From positions 1-52,118 of IMG/VR virus record IMGVR_UViG_3300019360_000014: a stretch of DNA of 52,118 nucleotides. One strand, 5' to 3'. How positions within the stretch are numbered: position 1 is the stretch's first letter; every line of letters starts with the position of its first letter. Under the pieces are notes generated by a model. The model was not told the origin of the DNA and did no database searches. It was given only the letters and a program-made list of their open reading frames with translations. Source of the stretch: a virus. Position numbers and translations under genes: made by a program. This document shows, piece by piece, positions 21,878-30,304 of this stretch.

Positions 21878-22105
21878 ATGGCTGAAATTCAAACCATCAA
21901 AATGTGCAGGTATGCGCCTGTGGCCGACGGACCAAACGAGGCCGATGTCCACCCAGACGAGGTCAAAAATTGGCAGGCGGCAGGCTGGCGCATCGTTGAA
22001 GATGCGCCAGCCGCCGAACCAATCGTCGAAACCGCTATCACCATCGATGAGGCGGCGGCGAGGGTCGCAACGCCCCGACGTGGCCGTCCACCCAAAGGTG
22101 AATAA
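21878..22105 (+). CDS. Small hypothetical protein between coat and connector genes (75 aa)
   Basis: ATG 21878 follows the coat stop by 2 nt. Starts with MAEIQTIKMCRYAPVADGPNEADVHPDEV and ends in a basic AT-hook-like tail (RRGRPPKGE). The TAATG overlap with the next gene and the position suggest a small head-completion or DNA-contact role. Not recognised. Confidence 0.5.
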   Translation: MAEIQTIKMCRYAPVADGPNEADVHPDEVKNWQAAGWRIVEDAPAAEPIVETAITIDEAAARVATPRRGRPPKGE

Positions 22106-22647
22106 TGCCAAGCGCAATCGCGACAATCATCGGGGATGCCAATGCGAATAGCTATGCCACCGAAGCCGAGGCTGACACTTACTTCGATGATAAGGTCGGC
22201 GGCTCGACCTGGATTGATGGCGATTCGGACGACAAAATTCGCGCATTGCTTCAGGCCGCAAAGCGCCTCGATCAATTCAATTGGCTCGGGGCGCGGGCAA
22301 CGTCGACTCAGGCTCTGGCTTGGCCACGAATCGGCGTTATGAAGCGCGATAGCGCAAACGTTGGTTATGCCGGTTACGGCTATTATGGGAATTACCCATA
22401 CGGCCTGTTCGGCGAGCAGTACGCGCAGGACGAAATCCCGCAGCAAATCAAAGACGCTCAATGCGAATTCGCGTTCGCATATTTGAGTGGGACTTATAAC
22501 GACAGCGGCGAGGCTGAAGTGAAGAGCTTCAGCGACGACAAAATGTCGGTGACGTTCGATCAGCCGCGACTCGCAGGTGAGTCGCCTGCGGAGGTTACGC
22601 GGTTGCTGGCAGGATTGACCGCGCAGAATAGGAGAGTAAGGGGTTGA
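22105..22647 (+). CDS. DnaT-like head-tail connector protein
   Basis: Motifs ANSYATEAEADTYF, KIRALLQAAKRLDQFNWLGARA, ALAWPRIGVM and EIPQQIKDAQCEFAFAYL are those of the phage DnaT-like/connector family placed right after coat genes. A Tyr/Gly-rich loop (YAGYGYYGNYPYGLFG) is unusual. It probably forms the ring below the portal. Confidence 0.7.
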   Translation: MPSAIATIIGDANANSYATEAEADTYFDDKVGGSTWIDGDSDDKIRALLQAAKRLDQFNWLGARATSTQALAWPRIGVMKRDSANVGYAGYGYYGNYPYGLFGEQYAQDEIPQQIKDAQCEFAFAYLSGTYNDSGEAEVKSFSDDKMSVTFDQPRLAGESPAEVTRLLAGLTAQNRRVRG

Positions 22648-23057
22648 AACCATCATCACCAATCATCCCAGGGCAAGATTTACCTGAAGCCGTTTACGCG
22701 AAGGATCAACCGCCGTATCAGCCGCTGCCGGTCTGGCGCGACGAAGACGGCACGGTCCTGAGCCGCTGGCATTGTAGTTGGCGCGAGCGGTTGCGGATTC
22801 TGGTCACCGGCGACGTTTATCTGTGGCAGATGACGTTTGGCAGGCCGTTGCAGCCGGTGAACGTCGAGGCCAAGGTTTCAATCGAGCCGGAAGCAAAGCC
22901 TTCGCTTTCGATCACCACGAAGCTCGGCAGGCGGATCTTCAAAGCGGCGCTGCATGCGATGAGCGAGGCTTGGCATTGCGACCAGCCCCAACCGAAATGG
23001 GCGCTCGCAATCTGGCGATGTCGTAATTACGCGCCGCGTAGTTGGTGGGCTTATTGA
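22644..23057 (+). CDS. Phage structural-region protein (137 aa)
   Basis: TTG 22644 with AGGAG upstream overlaps the previous stop. The segment VYAKDQPPYQPLPVWRDEDGTVLSRWHCSWRERL and FGRPLQPVNVE recur in many phages and gene-transfer-like elements near head-tail genes, without known function. The last 40 residues (KLGRRIFKAALHAM... RSWWAY) look less conserved. Confidence 0.55.
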   Translation: MKPSSPIIPGQDLPEAVYAKDQPPYQPLPVWRDEDGTVLSRWHCSWRERLRILVTGDVYLWQMTFGRPLQPVNVEAKVSIEPEAKPSLSITTKLGRRIFKAALHAMSEAWHCDQPQPKWALAIWRCRNYAPRSWWAY

Positions 23058-23422
23058 TGGTGAATCAATTCATCAGCCCAGGCCAGCTCTCCCGCTTACG
23101 CGCTCTGAATCAGCGCGGGATGCCGGATTCTGTGACGGTGTTAACGCCGACCGTCACACCAGATGGTCGCGGCGGATTCACGACGACCTTCGCCGACGAC
23201 GCGACCGTGCCGTGCCGGTTCCGGCCGACGACGCAGCGAAGCGACCAGGTTGAAGGCGGCCAGGGCGCCAATCAAGAGCTGTTCCTGTTTCTCGTCCCGG
23301 TTGAGATCGTTGTCGACGTTAATTACAGACTCCGCCGCAACGACGTCGAATATGAGGTCATCGGCGAGCCGACTGATAGCAGTCATCAATTGAGTAAGCT
23401 GATTTTAGCGAGGAAAGCATGA
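23057..23422 (+). CDS. Head closure / head-tail adaptor protein
   Basis: ATG 23057 overlaps the previous stop (TGATG). The protein (SPGQLSRLRALNQRGMPDSVTVLTP, later CRFRPTTQRSDQ, LVPVEIVVDVNYRLRRNDVEYEVIGEP) has the small beta-barrel pattern of SPP1 gp16/lambda gpFII-type stoppers. Position between connector and HK97 gp10-like genes supports this. Confidence 0.7.
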   Translation: MVNQFISPGQLSRLRALNQRGMPDSVTVLTPTVTPDGRGGFTTTFADDATVPCRFRPTTQRSDQVEGGQGANQELFLFLVPVEIVVDVNYRLRRNDVEYEVIGEPTDSSHQLSKLILARKA

Positions 23423-23640
23423 GAGTTTTGATTATCGCAAGTCAGAGCCATAAAAAGGCGCTAGCCTATGCGGCGCATCGCAATGAGGGAGGCGATGAGG
23501 TTTGCTTCGGCGCGGCCGACACGATTGATGACACGATTAATGAAATCATCATTCCGGCCGAAGATCCGGATGTGCAGGAACTCGCTGCCGCGCTTAAAGC
23601 AGATGGCAAGCGCGTGACGATCCTCGGGGCGGACGCTTAA
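23419..23640 (+). CDS. Small hypothetical protein in neck region (73 aa)
   Basis: ATG overlaps the previous stop (ATGA). MRVLIIASQSHKKALAYAA with an acidic middle and VTILGADA end. Alternating beta/alpha pattern, no known motif. Coupling on both sides makes it likely real. Confidence 0.5.
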   Translation: MRVLIIASQSHKKALAYAAHRNEGGDEVCFGAADTIDDTINEIIIPAEDPDVQELAAALKADGKRVTILGADA

Positions 23641-23954
23641 TGACAACCTGGCGCAGCAAAATTCCGCAGGTAGTGAATCGCACCCATAAGGAACTGTCCG
23701 AATTGGTTCGCCGGACGGCTTTTCAAGTTGAGGCAGGCGCGAAGCTGAGAGCGCCGGTTGATACGGGATTCTTAAGGAATTCGATCCAGACGGCATTTGA
23801 GAGCGATCTGTCGGCGGTCGTTTTTGTGGCCGCATCTTATGGGGTTCATGTCGAACTGGGCACGACGCGAATGCGCGCTCGCCCATTCCTATTGCCCGCG
23901 CTCGAAGAGGTCGCGCGGAACATCGGCGGCGATGTCAAGCAGGTGATCCGATGA
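23640..23954 (+). CDS. HK97 gp10-like neck/tail completion protein
   Basis: The core AGAKLRAPVDTGFLRNSIQ ... VFVAASYGVHVELGTTRMRARPFLLPALEE is the standard signature of the HK97 gp10 family, which joins head to tail. Overlaps both neighbours. Confidence 0.85.
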   Translation: MTTWRSKIPQVVNRTHKELSELVRRTAFQVEAGAKLRAPVDTGFLRNSIQTAFESDLSAVVFVAASYGVHVELGTTRMRARPFLLPALEEVARNIGGDVKQVIR

Positions 23955-24379
23955 ACGAAATCCACCGCGCTCAAAAATACATCGTTGACAAACTGACCGG
24001 CGCCGCGCAGGTAACAGCGGCGGTCGGCACACGAATCTTCGCCAATCAAGCGCCGGAAACCACGACTTTTCCATACGTGCTTTTCAACCTGCTGGACGCG
24101 CTCGACACGCGCGGTGTCTGCACGCGCCGATTGCTCGCGAGGCCGCTCTTTGGGATCAAGGTTATCTCGAAAGGCTCTCCGTCGAGCGCCGTTGAGACGG
24201 CCGTCGATGCGATTGACGAGCTTTTTCAACAAGCGGTCAACGACGTCAGCGAGGGCTTCGTGTTCAGCTCGCGCCGGGAATTCCCGATCAGCTATCCGCA
24301 GCCGAAGGATGATAGCTCAGAGTTTCTTATCCACTACGGAGGCGCATATCGCCTTTACATTCATCCAGTTGCAACGTGA
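23951..24379 (+). CDS. Tail terminator (DUF3168-like)
   Basis: 142 aa, starting NEIHRAQKYIVDKLTGAAQVTAAVGTRIF, then FPYVLFNLLD, FGIKVISKG, EFLIHYGGAYRLYI. This order matches small tail-terminator/minor tail U-like proteins following gp10. Overlaps the previous gene by 4 nt. Confidence 0.65.
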   Translation: MNEIHRAQKYIVDKLTGAAQVTAAVGTRIFANQAPETTTFPYVLFNLLDALDTRGVCTRRLLARPLFGIKVISKGSPSSAVETAVDAIDELFQQAVNDVSEGFVFSSRREFPISYPQPKDDSSEFLIHYGGAYRLYIHPVAT

Positions 24380-24390
24380 GGTAAATAGTT

Positions 24391-25707
24391 ATGGCTGTTA
24401 GCCGCGGTTACGTAAATCAAAGATTGTTACTCGGCCCCGAGAGCGTCATCGGCGCGGCGGTCGGGGCCGTGAAAGATTTTCCTTCGCTCTCGATAGAGCC
24501 GGTTCGCGAACAGGACGATCAGTTTTATAGACCAGCCGGACAATTGATTCCAGGTAGCGGCGTGAAGCACCGCGAAATGTCACGACCAACATGGAACGCG
24601 GGCATTGATTACAACGAGATTATCTATCCGTTGTCAGGCCTCTTCGGCGCGCCATCTCCGACGAATCCGGTCGGTTCGGTATATCAGTGGGTATTCTCGC
24701 CGACGAAGAGCGATTTCGGGAATCCGAAAACATTTACAGTCCGGCGCGGCGATTCCTTCGCGTCTTGCGTAATCCCCGGCTTCTATTTCAACTCGTTGGA
24801 CATGTCGTTGAGCGACGATACGGCGGAGCTGTCGGGCGAAGGCTTTGGCTACCGCATCAATGATTTGGCTGGCGTATTACACGCAACGCTGACCGACGAG
24901 GTACAGCAGCTCGTAATTACGGGCGCGCCGACGGGTGGTACGTTCACGCTGACATATTCAGGTCAGACCACATCGGCGATAGCGTACAACGCCACGGCCG
25001 CGCAAGTGCAAGCGGCGTTGCGAGCGCTCTCGAATATCGCCGACGATCAGGTTCACTGCTACGGCTCAAGCCTGCCTGATGGGGCTATAACGATTCACTT
25101 CGCGAACGGCCTCGGCGCGACTAATGTCGCTCAGATCACTTCGACCGACTCGTTGACGGGCGGGTCGTCGCCCGCGACCGCAATCACCACGCTTCAATCT
25201 GGGGCCGGAGCGTTCACGACAATCGCGCAGCAACCAGTCAGTAAGTCCACAGTCAATGTCTATATCGATTCGACTTTCGGCGCTCTCGGAACAACGAAGT
25301 TCTGCGACGCGCTGGAGATAGGCGTCTCTATTCCGCCGATCCGCAACCCGGTGAAAGTTCTTTGTACGGCTTATCCTAATTTCAAGGACGCCGTCCAGAT
25401 GGCCATAGAAGAGGCGATGATCCGAATGGTGCTGATCAAAAACACCGACATCCTGACCTTTATGGACGCGTTCAATACCGGGCCGAAGCCGACGCGGTAC
25501 GTTCGTTTTGAGATGATCGGGGCGAATATTACGGGCGCACATAACTACACCGCTCTCTGGGACTTCGCGTGTAAGTGCGAGACGCCCGAAGAGATCGGTA
25601 ACGTGCAGGAGACCTACGCCTACGGGGTCAACGCGCGTCTTGTGGCCGATGCTGACATCAGCGGCGGTGTCAAAGTTACGGTTAAGAATACAATTTCAGC
25701 TCTATGA
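24391..25707 (+). CDS. Major tail tube protein with inserted Ig-like domain
   Basis: N-terminal (RGYVNQRLLLGPESVIGAA...KDFPSLSIEPV) and C-terminal (VKVLCTAYPNFKDAVQ...VRFEMIGANITG) parts make the tube fold. Residues ~168-272 (VQQLVITGAPTGGTFTLTY, AIAYNATAAQVQAALRAL, AITIHFANGLGATNVAQI) are a separate beta-sandwich seen also in secreted bacterial proteins, probably displayed on the tail surface. Long siphovirus-type tail inferred from this gene plus the tape measure. Confidence 0.75.
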   Translation: MAVSRGYVNQRLLLGPESVIGAAVGAVKDFPSLSIEPVREQDDQFYRPAGQLIPGSGVKHREMSRPTWNAGIDYNEIIYPLSGLFGAPSPTNPVGSVYQWVFSPTKSDFGNPKTFTVRRGDSFASCVIPGFYFNSLDMSLSDDTAELSGEGFGYRINDLAGVLHATLTDEVQQLVITGAPTGGTFTLTYSGQTTSAIAYNATAAQVQAALRALSNIADDQVHCYGSSLPDGAITIHFANGLGATNVAQITSTDSLTGGSSPATAITTLQSGAGAFTTIAQQPVSKSTVNVYIDSTFGALGTTKFCDALEIGVSIPPIRNPVKVLCTAYPNFKDAVQMAIEEAMIRMVLIKNTDILTFMDAFNTGPKPTRYVRFEMIGANITGAHNYTALWDFACKCETPEEIGNVQETYAYGVNARLVADADISGGVKVTVKNTISAL

Positions 25708-26033
25708 TTGAATTGAAAAAGCTTCAAGTGGACCGGAAGCGCATAATCAAAATCCCGGTCACAAATGGTAATAGCGAGGTCGAGCAAATTGACCTCGCTA
25801 TTTGGCATAAGCCATTAACGCCGGCGCTGATCGAAGAACTGGACGCGATAGAGGCTTCCGACCGTGAACGGCTCGTCTGCCACCTCGCCGCCGTCCTGAC
25901 GCGCTGGGACATCGTGGAGGACGGGGCCGCGATCGAGCCGAGCATTGAGAATTTGCAGCGGCTCGAATACGAAACGCTCACAGCGATGCGCGAGGCCGTC
26001 TTCTCGCCGCTTTACCCAAAATTGACGACCTAG
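25704..26033 (+). CDS. Tail assembly chaperone, short product (gpG-like)
   Basis: 109 aa, overlapping the tube gene stop. It sits exactly where tail chaperones lie, before the tape measure. Near its end the codons TAC CCA AAA contain the slippery heptamer CCCAAAA, which allows a -1 shift into the next frame. Contains LIEELDAIEASDRERLVCHLAAVL, a helical core. Confidence 0.75.
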   Translation: MIELKKLQVDRKRIIKIPVTNGNSEVEQIDLAIWHKPLTPALIEELDAIEASDRERLVCHLAAVLTRWDIVEDGAAIEPSIENLQRLEYETLTAMREAVFSPLYPKLTT

Positions 26034-26086
26034 CCGCGCTTCAGACCTGGTTGCAGGAAGGCCGGGGAAATCGCGCTCGGCGGCTA
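26015..26086 (+). promoter_or_regulatory. Programmed -1 ribosomal frameshift signal
   Basis: C CCA AAA at 26015-26021 is a perfect X XXY YYZ heptamer in the frame of the upstream gene. TAGCCGC (26031-26037) and GCGGCTA (26080-26086) can form a 7-bp stem starting 9 nt downstream, a usual stimulator distance. Confidence 0.75.
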
Positions 26087-26287
26087 GGTGGAAGGGCGCC
26101 GGACGACATCGAGGTTTTAGAGTTCGCGCTCAAGTGGCGTATCAACCCTCAAGAGGTTCGCGAGCGATGGGACTTGAGGGATATGCGGTGGCTAGAAGTG
26201 GTCGAGCGCGCGCAGGCGCTTGCGCAGCCCGAAATTGAAAAACGCGCCACTCAGAAGGCGCAACGGAAAGCCAAAAAGAGACGCTAA
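26021..26287 (+). CDS. Tail assembly chaperone frameshift extension (gpT-like)
   Basis: In the -1 frame the sequence stays open from the slippery site to 26287 (IDDLAALQTWLQEGRGNRARRLGG...), adding 88 residues to the first 106 for a ~194-aa fusion. There is no good independent start: TTG 26051 lacks a ribosome site. The extension is basic and ends in a Lys/Arg tail (QKAQRKAKKRR). In lambda-like phages the fusion binds the tape measure, which here begins at the same stop (TAATG). Confidence 0.75.
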   Translation: MDDLAALQTWLQEGRGNRARRLGGRAPDDIEVLEFALKWRINPQEVRERWDLRDMRWLEVVERAQALAQPEIEKRATQKAQRKAKKRR

Positions 26288-29016
26288 TGCCTACCGAGAT
26301 CGGAGAATTGGTTGCGCGGATAACTGGTGACGACCGCGATTTCAAGCGGAAGATGGCTGGCGCGGATTCGACCGCGAAGGGTACGGCGCGTTCGATTGGC
26401 TCGACATTTTCAAATCTCAGGCTGCGCATTCCCAAGATAGACACAAGCGGGATCAGCTCAGCCTTCAGTGGGATCGCAAATGTCGCCGGCGGCAATCTGG
26501 TCAGCGGCGTTATTTCTTCGGCCATCAGCGGTATTGGCGGCGCAATGAAAGAAGGGCTGACGCGCGGCATCGAATACAACAAGATGCTTGAAACCTCGCG
26601 CATCTCCTTCACAACGCTCCTCGGCTCGCTAGACGCGGCGAATAAACACCTCAGAGAGCTGCAGGCCTTCGGCGAGCAGACGCCGTTTGAATTCCCGGAC
26701 CTGATCAAGGCTAGCCAGCGAATGCAAGCGATGGGCTTCGCTGCGCGTGATGTAATTCCGAACTTGCGCGCTATCGGTGACGCGGTTGCGGCGGTCGGCG
26801 GAGGTAAGGAGGAACTCGACGGCGTCGTGATGGCGCTTGGCCAAATGCAGACGAAGGGCAAGGTCAGCGCCGAGGAAATGAATCAACTTGCGGAGCGCGG
26901 TATTCCCGCGTGGGATCTGCTCGCCAAAGCTATTGGCCGAACCAAAGAGGAGACCATCAAGCTATCTGAGCAGGGCAGGCTGCGCGGTGATCGCGCCATA
27001 CAGGGTATTGTCGCGATGATGGGCGAGCGGTTTGGCGGTCAGATGGATCGCCTTAGCCAGACGCTCGCAGGCCGCGAGTCGAACTTTCAGGACATCCTCA
27101 ATCGCCAACTTGGCGGCGCGACGGAGGGCGCCTTTGATCAACTCAAACAGGGCTACGTTAAAGCTACAGAAGGGCTATCGACCGCTGGCGCGCAGGCGTT
27201 CGCGGTCGAATTGAATAAGTTGCTAACCGAACAGGCCGCGATCGCTCAGCGCGATTTGGACAAGATCGCGAGCGGCGAATATTTCCGCGAGGGCGCACGC
27301 GCCACGCAGGTGGCGGGTAAAACGCTCGGCTCGCTCGAAAGAGCCGGGAGCGCGCTTAGCAAGGGTCAATACAGAGAGGCTGCGGAAGAGGCCGGCGTCG
27401 GAGTCGCCGAGGGCTTCAAATACGGCTTTTACGAAAAGGGCGACGAGATTGACCGGGCGGTCGTTGATTTCTTCAGCAATATGATCAAGAAGGTAAAGGA
27501 CGCGTTGGGCGAGCAATCTCCTTCCACTGTCTTCGCGGAGATCGGCGCCGATGTGGTTGCCGGTTTCGACCTGGGCGTTACGCGGTCAGTTGATCGCTCT
27601 TCTGAAGGTATGAAGCGATGGGCTAAGCAAATCGCAAAGAATGGTGGCGAAGAATTCATCAAAGCGGTCGAGGAGATGGCGGCGCGGCTCAAGCTTGATC
27701 CCAACAAGCTGCTCAACGTGATGGCGTTTGAGTCACGGCTTAACCCGAAAGCCAAAAACCCTAAATCGTCGGCGACCGGGTTGATTCAGTTTATGGACGA
27801 TACCGCCGAGGCGCTCGGTACGACTGTTGAGAAGCTGCAGGGGATGGGTGCAATTGAGCAATTGAAATACGTCGAAGCGTATTTCAAGCAATTCCGAAAT
27901 CTTGCTGACACACAAGAGGCGATCTATACGGCGGTGTTAGCCGGGCGTCCGGTCGCCGATCCTGAAGCCTTGCTCTTTAAGGAGGGCGGTAAGCGCACAG
28001 GGCGAGCCTATACGGCAAATCGCGCGCTTGATACGGACCGTTCAGGCAGGATCACGGCCGGCGAGGCGACGGCAAAGGTTTTCGATCAGGGGTTTCTCAA
28101 AAAGACCGAAGACTTAATGATGACCTATGCGAAAACGCTTGAAAAATTGACTGGCGTTACCAATACCGCTGTAGCGCAATTTCAGAACTTTACGACCGCT
28201 CTCGCCGAGATTCCCAGCAAGTTGAAATCACTCCGCCCTGGAGATGGCGCAATAGCGCAACCGCTTGATGCGGGGACCATCATCGGAAGACTCGATCCGG
28301 TTCCGGTGTCGGAATTCTCAAGAGGGCTTGGCGAAATCAATCCGAAGGTGAATCTTGCAAGCCTCGCCTTGCAGGCGTTCGATATAAAACTCAAGACGAT
28401 TCCGCCTCCAGCCGCAATGGCGGGCGCCGCGCTTGATAAATTCGGTTCTAAGGCTGGTCAATTCGCCGATGCAATTGTTGCGGCATCGTCAAAGTTTGGA
28501 ACTGCGGAGGAGCGATTGAGCAGTTTCAAGGATCGGTTGGGGCAAGGTTTCGACGACCTTATCGGCGCGCTTGTTACCGGCTCCGACCGCTGGCAGGACG
28601 TAGCCAGGAATATCGCCGTTGACTTCTTCAACACGTTGGCCAGCGAAATGATGCTCGCGGCGACAGGCGGTAAATACGGCTCGGTTGGCGGCCTGCTCGG
28701 AGGTCTCGTTGGCGGGTTATTCGGCGGACTATTCGGCGGTGGTAAACAGCATGGCGGCGATGTACGCAAAGGGATGGTTTATCCGATAGGCGAGGCAGGC
28801 ATGGAGCTGTTTGCCCCGGGGATGAACGGTAGAATCATCCCAGCGAGTCAGACACGGCAGATGATAAGCGGAACGGCTCAAAGTGGTCAGACGATCATCG
28901 TCAACAACAATTTCAACATTACAGCGCCAGGCGGACGCGTCGCGCCTGAAACGCAGGCGCAGATAGCGACGCGCGCGGGGCAAGGAATTCAGGCGGCGAT
29001 TTTGAGGAATACGTGA
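26287..29016 (+). CDS. Tape measure protein with lytic transglycosylase domain
   Basis: 909 aa. N-terminal TIGR-type tape-measure core (MLETSRISFTTLLGSLDAANKHLRELQ split as helices, then MQAMGFAARDVIPNLRAIGDAV and KGKVSAEEMNQLAERGIPAWDLLAKAI). Around residues 455-545 there is an SLT domain with the catalytic-type E482 in MAFESRLNPKAKN and ATGLIQF. An EF-hand-like loop DTDRSGRITAGEA follows. A Gly-rich membrane-active segment (GGLLGGLVGGLFGGLFGGG) and EAGMELFAPGMNGRIIP close the protein. It sets tail length and opens the cell wall at entry. Confidence 0.88.
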   Translation: MPTEIGELVARITGDDRDFKRKMAGADSTAKGTARSIGSTFSNLRLRIPKIDTSGISSAFSGIANVAGGNLVSGVISSAISGIGGAMKEGLTRGIEYNKMLETSRISFTTLLGSLDAANKHLRELQAFGEQTPFEFPDLIKASQRMQAMGFAARDVIPNLRAIGDAVAAVGGGKEELDGVVMALGQMQTKGKVSAEEMNQLAERGIPAWDLLAKAIGRTKEETIKLSEQGRLRGDRAIQGIVAMMGERFGGQMDRLSQTLAGRESNFQDILNRQLGGATEGAFDQLKQGYVKATEGLSTAGAQAFAVELNKLLTEQAAIAQRDLDKIASGEYFREGARATQVAGKTLGSLERAGSALSKGQYREAAEEAGVGVAEGFKYGFYEKGDEIDRAVVDFFSNMIKKVKDALGEQSPSTVFAEIGADVVAGFDLGVTRSVDRSSEGMKRWAKQIAKNGGEEFIKAVEEMAARLKLDPNKLLNVMAFESRLNPKAKNPKSSATGLIQFMDDTAEALGTTVEKLQGMGAIEQLKYVEAYFKQFRNLADTQEAIYTAVLAGRPVADPEALLFKEGGKRTGRAYTANRALDTDRSGRITAGEATAKVFDQGFLKKTEDLMMTYAKTLEKLTGVTNTAVAQFQNFTTALAEIPSKLKSLRPGDGAIAQPLDAGTIIGRLDPVPVSEFSRGLGEINPKVNLASLALQAFDIKLKTIPPPAAMAGAALDKFGSKAGQFADAIVAASSKFGTAEERLSSFKDRLGQGFDDLIGALVTGSDRWQDVARNIAVDFFNTLASEMMLAATGGKYGSVGGLLGGLVGGLFGGLFGGGKQHGGDVRKGMVYPIGEAGMELFAPGMNGRIIPASQTRQMISGTAQSGQTIIVNNNFNITAPGGRVAPETQAQIATRAGQGIQAAILRNT

Positions 29017-29333
29017 TGGAAACGAACGATTGGCCAGACCCAAACGAAGGATCGAAGCCTTATCTCGAATTAGGTGATGGTCATTCGTTGACCTGGACAA
29101 GATACGAGGGCGAGATTTGCGGCGGGATTATTCGCCACGATAAATCGGACTCACCGACTGGTTATTGCGATGGCGCATTCTGGCTTCGCGGCAGTAAATT
29201 TATCGCAAGTGAACCGAATCGGCCGCAGCGGGATTTGAGCGGCGGCTTTGAATGCCCGACGCTTAGCCCAAGTTTTCTCTGCTATTGCGGAGACCACGGT
29301 TGGATCAGAGAAGGGAAATGGGTAAGAGCATAA
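29016..29333 (+). CDS. Hypothetical phage protein, DUF6527-like
   Basis: ATG 29016 overlaps the tape-measure stop (TGATGG). The end CPTLSPSFLCYCGDHGWIREGKW resembles small phage proteins of the DUF6527 type (PTLSPS...CG.HG.I..G.W). Three Cys could bind metal. Role unknown. Confidence 0.5.
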   Translation: METNDWPDPNEGSKPYLELGDGHSLTWTRYEGEICGGIIRHDKSDSPTGYCDGAFWLRGSKFIASEPNRPQRDLSGGFECPTLSPSFLCYCGDHGWIREGKWVRA

Positions 29334-29578
29334 TGGCTGTAGGGCGCATCCATATCTGTCCAGTCAACGACCTGCGCGAGCACAATACGAACAGTGAATA
29401 TTGTATCTGCGCGCCGAGCGTGATCGAGTTCAATGGCTCGGTTATGGTCATTCACAACGCCTTTGATGGGCGCGAATTCTTTGAACGAGATCATCGAGAG
29501 TTACAAGAAGAATGCAACCGTCTCGCGCTTGGCAATTCAGATCCGCCGGTTATACCCGTGATAGGAACGACGACTTAG
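29333..29578 (+). CDS. Hypothetical phage protein (81 aa)
   Basis: ATG 29333 overlaps the previous stop (TAATG). HICPVNDLREHNTNSEYCICAPS and VMVIHNAFDGREFFERD recur in short phage proteins near tail genes or terminases. Function unknown. Confidence 0.55.
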   Translation: MAVGRIHICPVNDLREHNTNSEYCICAPSVIEFNGSVMVIHNAFDGREFFERDHRELQEECNRLALGNSDPPVIPVIGTTT

Positions 29579-29584
29579 AGAATT

Positions 29585-30277
29585 ATGGCCACCGTCTTCG
29601 ATGAATCCGCGATCCTAAACGATACTCCCGACGGCGGCGTGATTGATTACAACGCCATCTCCGGCGGCCCAGAGAAGTCTACCACCATCATTACCTCTCC
29701 CTTCTCCGGCGTCTCCCAGCGGAACGTCAATAGATTCGATCCACTGCATCGCTATTCGATCAATACGGCGCTGCTGACGCAGCCGCAATTGAATTCCTTG
29801 CGCGAGTTCTTCCATTGCCGAGACGGAATGGCGCGCGGCTTCCGCATGAAGGACATGATGGAGTTCTGGGCGTCGAGCGACGGCGCACCCTTCGCGCCCA
29901 TCGGCGCGCCCAATAATTTCGGGACAGGCGACGGCTCAACGACTGTCTTCGGCCTCTATAAGACCTACTCGTCGGGCGGCGTCACGCGAACGCGGCGCAT
30001 CGTCAAGCCCATCAGCGCGACGGTTAGCGTATACAAGGCGGGCGTGCTCCAAACGCTCACCACCCACTACACGATTGATTACACGACGGGCATCGTGACT
30101 TTTGTCAGCGCGCCGACCGCCGGCAACGCGCTCACATGGACGGGACTGTTCAACGTGCCCGTAAGATTCGCAACCGACTTTTTCAATCCGCAGATGTCGG
30201 ACGCCATCAGCGCGCTCAGCTACCAGGATCTCCCCTTGCTGGAGATTCCGGCGGCTGAGTTCGCGCTTTCAGTCTGA
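29585..30277 (+). CDS. Distal tail protein (DUF2460-like)
   Basis: LREFFHCRDGMARGFRMKD, DGSTTVFGLYKTYSSGG, RIVKPISATVSVYKAG, YTIDYTTGIVTF and FNVPVRFATD are the standard series of DUF2460 (TIGR02217), the distal tail/tail-tip protein of siphoviruses and gene transfer agents. Length 230 aa is typical. Confidence 0.88.
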   Translation: MATVFDESAILNDTPDGGVIDYNAISGGPEKSTTIITSPFSGVSQRNVNRFDPLHRYSINTALLTQPQLNSLREFFHCRDGMARGFRMKDMMEFWASSDGAPFAPIGAPNNFGTGDGSTTVFGLYKTYSSGGVTRTRRIVKPISATVSVYKAGVLQTLTTHYTIDYTTGIVTFVSAPTAGNALTWTGLFNVPVRFATDFFNPQMSDAISALSYQDLPLLEIPAAEFALSV

Positions 30278-30304
30278 CTTTCATGGTGGCGGAGTAAGCG
30301 AGCT

